Assembly (NCBI RefSeq): GCF_020700235.1
Contig: NZ_CP085301.1
Span: forward strand, 1,798,001 to 1,862,000
DNA length: 64,000 nt
Direction of reading: 5' to 3'
Source: Haladaptatus pallidirubidus
Lineage (GTDB): Archaea > Halobacteriota > Halobacteria > Halobacteriales > Haladaptataceae
A program made the translations under genes and the position numbers. Of this stretch, positions 24,421-32,333 are shown in pieces. Below the pieces are notes generated by a model. It searched no databases and had not been told where the DNA came from. It saw nothing but the letters and a program-made list of their open reading frames with translations. How positions within the stretch are numbered: the first letter of the stretch is position 1; each line of letters opens with the position of its first letter.

Positions 24421-26466
24421 ATGGGTGGAGATGACGGCCCGAAAAGCATCTGTCCGTTCTGCGGCGTTGGATGTGGCGTCCTGCGGGCGGAGTCCGGAAA
24501 GGGACGAGGATGGAAAGGAGCGGTGAACCGCCGTGGCGAACTCTGTCCGAAAGGGGTCGCGGCCTACGGCGTGTTGGGACACGACGACCGACTGACGAAG
24601 CCACAGGTTCGAAAAGATGGCAGACTCGTCGCCGTCTCGTGGGACGAAGCGTTTTCCCGAATCGAGACGGAGTTCGGAGGTATCGTAGACGACCACGGGC
24701 CGAGCGCATTGGGATTTTTCGCCTCGTCGGGGTGCACGAACGAGGAGAACTACGTCTTCCAAAAACTGGCTCGCATTCTCGGGACGAATAACGTGGATAA
24801 CTGCGCCAGACTCTGTCACTCCTCCACAATCGCCGCGATGCAGTCGCGGTTCGGTGCGGGCGCGATGACGAACACATTGGACGACATCCGCGATGCCGAT
24901 TGTTTTCTTGTCTGCGGGTCGAATCCGGCGGAACAGCATCCGATTATTTTCAGTTCGTATCTCGCGCCAGCGGTGAACGGGGGGACGACTCTGATTCACA
25001 TCGACCCCAGAGAAAATCGGACGACAGAGCTTGCGGAGTACCACCTATCTGTCAAACCGGGGTACGATATTCCGCTGTTGAACGCAATGTGTGCCGTGAT
25101 TTTTGAGGAAAATTTGGAGGACGAGGAGTTCCTTCGAGAACGTACCTCCAACGTTCCCGCGTTTCGAGACTTCGTGTCGGGGATTGACATAGACGAGTGT
25201 GCGAGGATCGCGGGAGTAAAACCGGACGACCTTCGAGAAGCGACGAGAGTATACGTCAGCGCCGACCGCTCCGCGGCGTTCACCGGCATGGGAATGAGCC
25301 AACACCGATACGGAACGGCGAACGTTCACGCCCTTCTCAACCTCGCGCTCGTGACTGGAAACGTCGGCAAGCACGGTGCTGGCGTCAATCCGCTTCGGGG
25401 GAAGAACAACGTGCAGGGAGCGAGCGACGTGGGTGCTTTGCCGGACGTACTGCCCGGCTATCGCCCCGTGACAGATGCTGATACTCGGACAGAAATCGCG
25501 AACGTTTGGGGCGCCGAACCGCCAGCCAAACCCGGACTCACGGAAGTCGAAATGACTCACGAATTCGGCGACGAAATTCGTGGCGCGTTCGTGTTCGGCG
25601 AAAATATAGGAGCGACGGAGCCGAACTCGAACCGTGTTTCGCGGGAGCTCGATTCGCTCGACTGCCTCGCTGTACAGGAGATCTTTCCGAACGAGACGAC
25701 GGCGCACGCGGACGTAGTTCTGCCAGCGAGTTCGTGGGCCGAGAAAGCCGGAACCGTCACGAACACCGACAGGCAGGTACAGCGAATGCGTCCGACCGGC
25801 GACCCGTCCGGGAACGCACGCACCGACCTCGAAATCCTCTGTGAGTTGGGTGTACGATTGACGGGCGAATCGTTCGAATACGACGGCCCGGAGGCTGTTT
25901 TTTCGGAATTGGTGCGAGTGACGCCGCAGTACGCGGGTATGAGTTACGACGGAATCGGTGACGGAAGTCAACGATGGCCATTTCCAAAGGGTGCAGATGA
26001 AGACAGCGGAGGAACCGGTGTCCTCCATCGCGGGCGATTTGCGAGCGGTGCGCGCCGCGTACCGCTCGTTCCTGTCGAACACGTCGAGCCGGTGGATGAG
26101 GAGAATCGGAAAAGCGAATCGCTCGTTCTGACGACGGGGCGGGTCGTCGAACATTTCAACAGTGGTGTCGTCACCAGACGGAGTGACGTGCTGACGCATC
26201 TCCGAAGCACGGACGCCCTGCAAATCCATCCAGATGACGCCGAAGAGAGAGGAATCGAGGACGGAGACCGCGTTGTCGTGGAAAACGACCACGGACGAAT
26301 TGAGGCGTCAGCGGCAGTCACACCGTCGATTCGACCCGACGTCGTCTTTCTCACGTTCCACTTCGCCGAGCGTTTGGTCAACCGACTGACCGGCGACGAA
26401 CTCGACTCGGAGTCGAAAATTCCGACCTACAAGCACGTGCCGGTTTGCGTGGAAAAGACGACTTGA
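24421..26466 (+). CDS. Molybdopterin oxidoreductase, formate dehydrogenase alpha-like
   Basis: A 681-residue protein with an N-terminal [4Fe-4S] site (Cys11, 14, 18 and 42 in CPFCGVGCG and LCPKG), Mo-bis-PGD binding domains and a C-terminal dinucleotide-binding domain (LVLTTGRVVEHFNSGV, HPDDAEERGIEDGDRVVVEN). The Mo ligand region NVDNCARLCHSST places Cys132-His133 at the position of Sec-His of E. coli FdhH, so this would be a Cys-type formate dehydrogenase or a close relative. No Tat signal is seen, so it acts in the cytoplasm. No electron-transfer subunit or cofactor gene lies next to it. Confidence 0.85.
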   Translation: MGGDDGPKSICPFCGVGCGVLRAESGKGRGWKGAVNRRGELCPKGVAAYGVLGHDDRLTKPQVRKDGRLVAVSWDEAFSRIETEFGGIVDDHGPSALGFFASSGCTNEENYVFQKLARILGTNNVDNCARLCHSSTIAAMQSRFGAGAMTNTLDDIRDADCFLVCGSNPAEQHPIIFSSYLAPAVNGGTTLIHIDPRENRTTELAEYHLSVKPGYDIPLLNAMCAVIFEENLEDEEFLRERTSNVPAFRDFVSGIDIDECARIAGVKPDDLREATRVYVSADRSAAFTGMGMSQHRYGTANVHALLNLALVTGNVGKHGAGVNPLRGKNNVQGASDVGALPDVLPGYRPVTDADTRTEIANVWGAEPPAKPGLTEVEMTHEFGDEIRGAFVFGENIGATEPNSNRVSRELDSLDCLAVQEIFPNETTAHADVVLPASSWAEKAGTVTNTDRQVQRMRPTGDPSGNARTDLEILCELGVRLTGESFEYDGPEAVFSELVRVTPQYAGMSYDGIGDGSQRWPFPKGADEDSGGTGVLHRGRFASGARRVPLVPVEHVEPVDEENRKSESLVLTTGRVVEHFNSGVVTRRSDVLTHLRSTDALQIHPDDAEERGIEDGDRVVVENDHGRIEASAAVTPSIRPDVVFLTFHFAERLVNRLTGDELDSESKIPTYKHVPVCVEKTT

Positions 26467-26574
26467 AAGAAACAGGTGAGATGGATTGGTGAGAAAATAG
26501 TACTGTGACGAGAAGGGCTATTTCGCACATATATCAGCATAAAACACATATTTTACGCGGTTATCTATCCGTGT

Positions 26575-26937
26575 ATGACCGATGTATTCCTCCTGAAACA
26601 GAAAATCAAGCCGGGAGAGACGGAACGATGCAAGGAGTTATTAGCGGAACAGATGAATCAGTCGAGTTCCGACATAGAAGAGATACTGGAGGTAGAAGGA
26701 GTGTTTACCGAATCCATTTTCATCGAACGGGCCAGCGACGGCGATTACCTCGTGTGGTATTTTGAGGCCAAGGACGCGACCCGTATCAGCGGAATTTGGG
26801 ACGAACCAGCGAAAGCAGGTATCGAGGATAAAGTAGACGACACAAAATCAATGCTCACGGACGTTCTCGAAAACCCCGATACGTGGGGTGAAGACGATTT
26901 TGAACTTCTCCACCATCTGGTGAATCCGAATCGATAG
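26575..26937 (+). CDS. DUF6176 family protein
   Basis: A 120-residue protein (MTDVFLLKQKIKPGETERCKEL at the start). The core VEGVFTESIFIERASDGDYLVWYFEA followed by a helical stretch is typical of DUF6176, a haloarchaeal family whose fold may be ferredoxin-like/dimeric alpha-beta-barrel type. It ends HHLVNPNR, close to the N-P-x-R ending of the pseudogene at 9306-9602. A TATA-like segment lies about 45 nt before the ATG. Function unknown. Confidence 0.75.
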   Translation: MTDVFLLKQKIKPGETERCKELLAEQMNQSSSDIEEILEVEGVFTESIFIERASDGDYLVWYFEAKDATRISGIWDEPAKAGIEDKVDDTKSMLTDVLENPDTWGEDDFELLHHLVNPNR

Positions 26938-27133
26938 TGGCAAATCGGTTTTCCATTTGTCAAATAGTGACTACCGCAGACGCTCTGAACCCATTTTGTA
27001 TGCCCGACCGTTTTGTTTCCGACCGCGTCCACACCTGCATTTCGGATGTAAACGAGTGACACACTTAACCGCGGTCAACCCTAACGCTAGGTGAATCCGG
27101 CGGCGGGACTCGTTTCGTCGGTCGGAACGGAGT

Positions 27134-28126
27134 ATGAACAAACAGAACACATACGAACGGTTGTACGAGGAAACGATACCGTCGGTCGTTTCGATATACG
27201 TCACGCCGCAAAACGTTGCGGAGGGGTTGCGAACCGGCGCAGGGTCAGGATTCGTGTACGACTACGACGGGCACGTCGTCACCAACCAACACGTCGTTGG
27301 GAGGGCGGGGGAAGTGGAACTTCGATTCAGCGACGGGGACTGGCGGACGGGAACGGTCGTCGGGCGGGACGAAAACACCGACCTCGCGGTCGTGCAGGTC
27401 ACCGACTTGCCATCCTACGCAAAACCGCTTCCGGTCGCGACCGGCGAACCGAAACCGGGTCAGCGGGTCGCCGCACTCGGTAATCCGATGGGGTTGGATG
27501 GAACGATTACCGCGGGAATCGTCAGTGGAACGAACCGCTCGCTTCCGACCGGAAACGGGTTTGCCATCCCCGATACGGTACAGACCGACGCCGCCATCAA
27601 TCCCGGGAACAGCGGCGGCCCGCTCGTGACGCTCGACGGCGAAGTGGTCGGTGCCAACCGCGCGCGACAGGGTGACGGCATCGGATTCGCTATTTCAGCG
27701 GCTATCGTCGCACGGGTCGTTCCCGACCTCGTCAGGGACGGTCACTACCGCCATCCGTATCTCAAAATATCAACCATAGACGTTTCGCCGCTCGTCGCCG
27801 AAGCAAACGGACTCGCGGAGACAGACGGCGTCCTTGTCGTGGACGTGCGTCTCGGCCCTGCAAGCGGCGCGTTCATCGGCTGCGAAATGGTTCGCGAACT
27901 GCGCGGGCGTGAAGTGCCCGTCGGTGGGGACGTTATCGTCGGCGTCGATGGACAGTCGATTCATTCGCACGAGGAACTGATGCGGTACCTCATCACCGAA
28001 GCCCATCCCGGAGAGCGGATCGAGGTGGAATTGATTCGGGAAGGAAGCCGAATGACCGAACTGGTGACGCTCGGTGAACGGCCCAGACGTTCCGGCCAGG
28101 GGCCCGTGGGTATTACCGTGAAATGA
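27134..28126 (+). CDS. S1C family HtrA-like serine protease with PDZ domain
   Basis: A 330-residue protein. The chymotrypsin-like domain shows the triad His53 (VVTNQHVV), Asp83 (ENTDLAVV) and Ser160 (INPGNSGGPLV). The C-terminal domain (about 215-320) is PDZ-like, with GGDVIVGVDGQSIHSHEELMRYL and GERIEVELIREG. It has no signal peptide or membrane helix, so it is probably cytoplasmic. HtrA proteases degrade misfolded proteins; here the role is likely protein quality control. It stops 24 bp before the first origin repeat. Confidence 0.92.
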   Translation: MNKQNTYERLYEETIPSVVSIYVTPQNVAEGLRTGAGSGFVYDYDGHVVTNQHVVGRAGEVELRFSDGDWRTGTVVGRDENTDLAVVQVTDLPSYAKPLPVATGEPKPGQRVAALGNPMGLDGTITAGIVSGTNRSLPTGNGFAIPDTVQTDAAINPGNSGGPLVTLDGEVVGANRARQGDGIGFAISAAIVARVVPDLVRDGHYRHPYLKISTIDVSPLVAEANGLAETDGVLVVDVRLGPASGAFIGCEMVRELRGREVPVGGDVIVGVDGQSIHSHEELMRYLITEAHPGERIEVELIREGSRMTELVTLGERPRRSGQGPVGITVK

Positions 28127-28149
28127 AGTAGAAACGCGAGGGAACGAGA

Positions 28150-28169
28150 ACAACGGAAATAGTGGCGTT
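28150..28169 (+). repeat. Origin repeat copy 1 (ORB-like)
   Basis: ACAACGGAAATAGTGGCGTT, between the HtrA-like gene and the 3' end of orc1/cdc6. Confidence 0.8.
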
Positions 28170-28206
28170 CGGTCGGGCATTAATTCGAACAATCGGTAGC
28201 GCGGAA

Positions 28207-28226
28207 ACAGCGGAAATAGTGGGGTT
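28207..28226 (+). repeat. Origin repeat copy 2 (ORB-like)
   Basis: ACAGCGGAAATAGTGGGGTT, followed by GGG. Closest to the consensus of the set. Confidence 0.85.
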
Positions 28227-28274
28227 GGGCGGATGAAATCCGAGATCTCGTAAGCGCCAACGGAAACCGTTTCG

Positions 28275-29516
28275 TCAGGTTTCTCGATCGTCGAGAAGCG
28301 ACTGGTAGTACGGCCGAATACTTTCGTGAACTCCGGCGAGTTCGATGGTTTCCTCGAGTGCACTAACGACGAGTTGTAGGTCTTGTTTTAGCGCGTGTTC
28401 ACGATACTTTCCACCGGACATTCCCTCGTTTTTCTCGGTCGAAGAGATGACCCCGAGCATGGCCAAATCCGCGAGATGGTCGCGCATTCGCCTGCTGGTT
28501 AGTGCCTCGGTACCGATGTGACTACATAGTTGTTCGTAGCGCGGACGAATATCTCGCGACCGGGCAGGGGTGTTACCCTCAGCTTCGATGGACGTGAGTG
28601 CGTACAGAATCAGTCGCGCGTGCTGGGTGAGGTCGGCAACGCCTTCCATGATTCGGTCGCGTTCTAGTTTCCGCCGAGCCTCCTGAACGTGCGTATCGAC
28701 GACCTGTTCCGCCGCATCTTTTCGGGCGAGGTCGCCCGCTTCGAGAAGTAAGTCGAGTGCCTGCCGGGCGTCACCAGCGTCTTGCGCACCGTAAGCCGCG
28801 CAGAGTGGAATCACGTCGTCCGCCAAGGCATTTTCGTGAAACGCGACTTGGTCACGCTGATGAAGCACCTTCTGGAGTTCGCTGGCGTTGTACGGCGGAA
28901 ACGAAACCTCCTTCTCACAGAGCGAGGAGCGAACTTTCGCCGAGAGAGAGTCGCGAAACGAAAGGTCGTTGCTGATGCCGATGAGACCGATTTTGGCGTG
29001 TTCGAGATAGCCGTTACTTCGGGCGCGTGGAATCTGATACAGAATGGAGTTGTCGTTGATGTGATCGACCTCGTCCAGAACGATGATGATGGTTCCCCCG
29101 AGTTTGTCGAGTTCGTCCCAGAGAAAACTGTAAACCTGCGCCTGCGGATAGCCCGTGTTGCTGATTTGGTCGGCTGGATCGCGGAGAGTGTTGACGAGTC
29201 GGACTGCCACTTGATAGCTAGAATTGAGTCCGTCACAGTTGATTTCGATGACCGAAAGCGAAATGTCGTCGTATCTGGCGGCATCCTCTTGGAGCTGGTT
29301 CAAGAGAAATCGAGTTGCGGCGGTTTTCCCGACGCCGCTTTTTCCGTAGAGGAAAATGTTCGACGGCGCTTCCCCGTTGATAATCGGTTGGAGGGCGGCG
29401 TGATACTCTTCGAGTTCGTCGTCGCGCCCGACCAGATTATTGGGCGTGTACTCCTCCAATAATGCGTCCCGGTTTTTGTAGAGAGAGTTATCCCGGTCGA
29501 AACTAAACGATGACAT
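28275..29516 (-). CDS. Orc1/Cdc6 family replication initiator
   Basis: A 413-residue AAA+ initiator. Walker A is GKSGVGKT (58-65), Walker B LDEVDH (147-152), sensor 1 around IGLIGISNDL, and the Arg in GDARQALDLL (sensor 2 region). The C-terminal 90 residues form a winged helix (HIGTEALTSRRMRDHLADLAMLGVIS) that binds origin repeats. It is transcribed away from a gene-free region carrying eight repeats, with two more behind its 3' end, so it very likely serves this origin. Haloarchaea have many Orc paralogues, each tied to its own origin. Confidence 0.93.
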   Translation of the reverse strand: MSSFSFDRDNSLYKNRDALLEEYTPNNLVGRDDELEEYHAALQPIINGEAPSNIFLYGKSGVGKTAATRFLLNQLQEDAARYDDISLSVIEINCDGLNSSYQVAVRLVNTLRDPADQISNTGYPQAQVYSFLWDELDKLGGTIIIVLDEVDHINDNSILYQIPRARSNGYLEHAKIGLIGISNDLSFRDSLSAKVRSSLCEKEVSFPPYNASELQKVLHQRDQVAFHENALADDVIPLCAAYGAQDAGDARQALDLLLEAGDLARKDAAEQVVDTHVQEARRKLERDRIMEGVADLTQHARLILYALTSIEAEGNTPARSRDIRPRYEQLCSHIGTEALTSRRMRDHLADLAMLGVISSTEKNEGMSGGKYREHALKQDLQLVVSALEETIELAGVHESIRPYYQSLLDDRET

Positions 29517-29963
29517 TACCAGATGGTTTTACGGAAGAGCATATAAAAGTGGGGCGTCCGCTGTTTCTTCTGTTTTTCAGGATATAAATATCCAATGGTT
29601 ACGTCGGAGAGTGTTGTTTCCGGTGTTTCCGTATTTGCGTCCGACCGTTACGATCGGTTCACAATTTCATTTTTGTTGTTATTATATTTTAGCCGCTTTT
29701 ATCTTTGTATTTTTCTATTTGCTGCTGCCTTTGACTCGACATTCATCTATTGTCTCCGCACTTCACGCTGTTTTCGCGGATTCCGCTCTATGCGCTTTTC
29801 GTTCCTCCGAGGGAGTCACGTTTTCTACACCTACGCTGATTATTTGGACACCGTCGTCAGACGCTTTCTTGTTCACCAGCCTAATCAGCACCGAAGATAC
29901 CAGAGAGGATGATAGCAAGTAACAGGAATGATAGCAAGGAGTGGTATGGACACTGCATGGAGA

Positions 29964-29983
29964 ACAGCGGAAACAGTGGAGGT
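29964..29983 (+). repeat. Origin repeat copy 3 (ORB-like)
   Basis: ACAGCGGAAACAGTGGAGGT. Confidence 0.75.
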
Positions 29984-30097
29984 ATCGAGTGAAATCGTTT
30001 GTCGGATAGCGTTCTATAAGGCCTCTAACGGTAGAATCCGAACGTCTCGGGAAACAGATCCGTTGAAAGAGCACGGGTTTATTTATAAACACACACC

Positions 30098-30117
30098 CAC
30101 CCCACTATTTCCTGTGT
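30098..30117 (-). repeat. Origin repeat copy 4, inverted (ORB-like)
   Basis: Minus-strand ACACAGGAAATAGTGGGGTG. It is the only inverted copy in the cluster and bounds the A/T-rich segment on its left. Confidence 0.75.
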
Positions 30118-30182
30118 CTAGTTGGGCAGAAGGAGGATGGGGTAGAAAGGTGTATGAAGAACCGACAACTTTATCTCCATAG

Positions 30183-30330
30183 GTAAGAAACCATACCCGT
30201 AATGTGTAAACTATATTTTAGCTAAACATGGCTTAATGGATATATAGTCTAGAGGCCGACTATAACTAGCTAAATATATCTGAATACGTGTCTACTAATA
30301 TAAATACGTCAAACTAAATCTTGCAACCGA
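30183..30330. other. Candidate DNA unwinding element
   Basis: Very A/T-rich stretch with words such as TATATTTTAGCTAAA, GGATATATAG and TAAATATATC. It lies between the inverted copy at 30098 and the direct copy at 30472. Confidence 0.55.
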
Positions 30331-30471
30331 GAAAACCGATCATCCACCTTCTTTCCGACCAGTAACCCGAACATTAGCCAAATTTAGCGAATATTAGCTC
30401 TCGCCTTGGTAATTTCGTCCTCTGTTCGACTACTGATTGACTCGCCATCCCCGACCCATCTCCGCCACAGA

Positions 30472-30491
30472 ACAACGGAAATGATGGGGTG
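30472..30491 (+). repeat. Origin repeat copy 5 (ORB-like)
   Basis: ACAACGGAAATGATGGGGTG, right of the A/T-rich segment. Confidence 0.85.
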
Positions 30492-30647
30492 GGTGTCATT
30501 GTCAAATGTTAACACTAAAAATCTCGTACCTGGTGAAATATTAATATTCTGATTTATGTGAGGTTAAGAATTGATGCTACATGGTCTATTGTGACTTTTC
30601 CTTCGTCCTGAGTTCGACTCTTTCTGACTCTTTCTTTGGCTGACCAA

Positions 30648-30667
30648 ACAACGGAAACTACGGGGTA
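30648..30667 (+). repeat. Origin repeat copy 6 (ORB-like)
   Basis: ACAACGGAAACTACGGGGTA. Confidence 0.8.
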
Positions 30668-30711
30668 GGTCACCTTCCGCCGTTCCCTATCCTCCCTCCA
30701 TTGTATGTGTG

Positions 30712-30731
30712 ACAACGGAAACTATGGTGTT
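30712..30731 (+). repeat. Origin repeat copy 7 (ORB-like)
   Basis: ACAACGGAAACTATGGTGTT. Confidence 0.8.
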
Positions 30732-30756
30732 GAAACGGAATGACTTCGTCCGGAGG

Positions 30757-30776
30757 ACAGCGGAAATCGTGGGGTT
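30757..30776 (+). repeat. Origin repeat copy 8 (ORB-like)
   Basis: ACAGCGGAAATCGTGGGGTT, 25 bp after copy 7. Confidence 0.85.
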
Positions 30777-31067
30777 GGCGAATTTGTTCCGGCGAACTGC
30801 TACGATGTCGAACAATTAGCGTCTCTAAAAGAGCAACTACACCCCCTATACTTCTGGTAGCGTCCGTGCGTCCACCAATTTACTCATATAGTAGCTTCGC
30901 TCGACAAACCCGGAACCGAGCGAACGAGTAAAATATCTCGTTGTCGCCGGTCTTCCCAACCGTAACTTCGAGTGATTTTGCGAACTCTCACGAACGTTAG
31001 AACTCCTCGTTCCGGGTGCTTCCAACACGGACTGGAGCGAATCGCTCCGCTATAATCAAGCCGGATA

Positions 31068-31087
31068 ACAGCGGAAATAGTGGTGTC
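31068..31087 (+). repeat. Origin repeat copy 9 (ORB-like)
   Basis: ACAGCGGAAATAGTGGTGTC. Confidence 0.8.
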
Positions 31088-31225
31088 TACAAAATAGTGT
31101 TGAAAAATGACATTTATCTGCTAACCGTCAGTTTCGAGTATCTCTACACTGGATAGTTTCGTCTCAATGATGATAAATCGAAGTATGTTGGTAAACCGGA
31201 GTAAATATAACCACGTACTACACGA

Positions 31226-31245
31226 ACAGCGGAAATAACGGTGTT
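31226..31245 (+). repeat. Origin repeat copy 10 (ORB-like)
   Basis: ACAGCGGAAATAACGGTGTT, about 90 bp from the end of the next gene. Confidence 0.8.
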
Positions 31246-31332
31246 ATCATCTCAATCGGAACGGTGTCACCGTATAAAACTGGAGGTACCGATCTGTCGC
31301 TATCCGGCTTATTCGTCGCCGTTTGACTTGGA

Positions 31333-32142
31333 TTAGTTTTGCTCGACTTCCAGAATGCGGGCGTCACAGTCCTCGCAGGTCGCCGCCACGACTTCCATCG
31401 AGCGACAGCAGGATTCGACGGTTTCCTGTTCTGCGGTAATCGTACCGCTACATTCCGGACAGGTTTCGAGAAAGATTCGGAGCCCGCTCAGAATTCGGCT
31501 CTGATTGTCCACGGAGAGTTCGTCCCAGTCGCCGTAGCGGTCGGACAGTTCGCGAGCCGCGGCGAGGTCGGCGACCAGCGCGGCGTGGGACTCCCATTGG
31601 CCGAGTCGGTGGCCGTCAATTCGGGCGAGGAAGGCGCTCTCGTGTTCCTCGAACTCAAGTTCCTCTTCGTCCGCACCGAGGATGCGACTCAAGTCGCTTT
31701 TTTCGGCACCGTCTTCGAGTACGCGCTCCATGCTCTCCTGCCACGCCGTTTGAAACTCGTTGTCGAGACAGAGATCGTCGATTTCTTCACAGGTTTCGAT
31801 GACGCTCGCTTCCGTAAGCACCTCTTCAGGTTCGCGGTCAGACGCTTTGGGGGCCTCCGTCGGCGCGCCTATCTCGCTCTTGTCGAATATCCGGAGCAAC
31901 CAATCGGGGAAGTACGTCTTCGTTAACGTCGGCGTTCCGGGGACGAGATAACCTCGGAGGTAGATGGCCGCCATACTGAACACAAAGAACGCGATACCGA
32001 CTGGTATCGCCGCAAATGTCAGCGCTGTGCTGACGACCACGGCGATTGTCACGTTTACAATCGTGCAAGGGGTACAACGGTTTTCCCCTACGTATTCCGT
32101 TTGTCTGAACCGGTCGACGTATCCCGGTAGTTCCGTACTCAT
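31333..32142 (-). CDS. Haloarchaeal membrane protein with C-terminal zinc ribbon, beside origin
   Basis: Start chosen at MSTELPGYVDRF; an ATG eight codons upstream is possible. The 269-residue product has YVGENRCTPCTIVN near the start, two hydrophobic helices (IAVVVSTALTFAAIPVGIAFFV and FSMAAIYLRGYLV), an acidic cytoplasmic part, and a C-terminal pair of cysteine motifs (CPEC, then SCCRS and CEDC) fit for zinc. It is the next gene after the repeats, transcribed towards the origin. I recall related genes next to origins in other haloarchaea, but I cannot verify that here. Function unknown. Confidence 0.65.
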   Translation of the reverse strand: MSTELPGYVDRFRQTEYVGENRCTPCTIVNVTIAVVVSTALTFAAIPVGIAFFVFSMAAIYLRGYLVPGTPTLTKTYFPDWLLRIFDKSEIGAPTEAPKASDREPEEVLTEASVIETCEEIDDLCLDNEFQTAWQESMERVLEDGAEKSDLSRILGADEEELEFEEHESAFLARIDGHRLGQWESHAALVADLAAARELSDRYGDWDELSVDNQSRILSGLRIFLETCPECSGTITAEQETVESCCRSMEVVAATCEDCDARILEVEQN

Positions 32143-32333
32143 TTCGTTTCTATTATTTTGCTTCATAACTATATACTTATTGTTGAAATAGATTGATGGC
32201 GGTTAAAAATGCCGGACGTCGGGCAATGGAATATAGTTGCCACTTTGACAAATAGCAGCCACAGCTTCTATAATAGTATCAGTCACAACCCCTAAAACAG
32301 CATTCAGTCGCTTGCTTCTACCGTTGTTCTCAA

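Larger units (their letters stand above)
29517..31332. other. Replication origin region
   Basis: About 1.8 kb with no believable gene. It holds eight of the ten clustered 20-bp repeats, is markedly A/T-rich in its middle part (30183-30330), and lies upstream of orc1/cdc6. This is the classical layout of a haloarchaeal origin: initiator gene, unwinding element and ORB repeats. The frames found here are low in complexity and lack family sequence. Confidence 0.85.

Noticed and set aside
26003..26022. Origin-like word ACAGCGGAGGAACCGGTGTC
   Set aside because: Only about 15 of 20 matches and inside the formate dehydrogenase coding frame; likely chance.
29611..29632. TGTTTCCGGTGTTTCCG as further origin box
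   Set aside because: Lacks the ACARCGG part and the G-run; counted only as A/T-rich neighbourhood.
29595..29922. ORFs inside the origin region
   Set aside because: Phe/Ser/Tyr-rich, low complexity, overlapping frames, no family sequence; composition fits A/T-rich origin DNA.
28150..31245. CRISPR-like array
   Set aside because: Repeats are 20 bp, variable, spaced from 25 bp to more than 1 kb, and one is inverted; no cas genes. They fit origin boxes.
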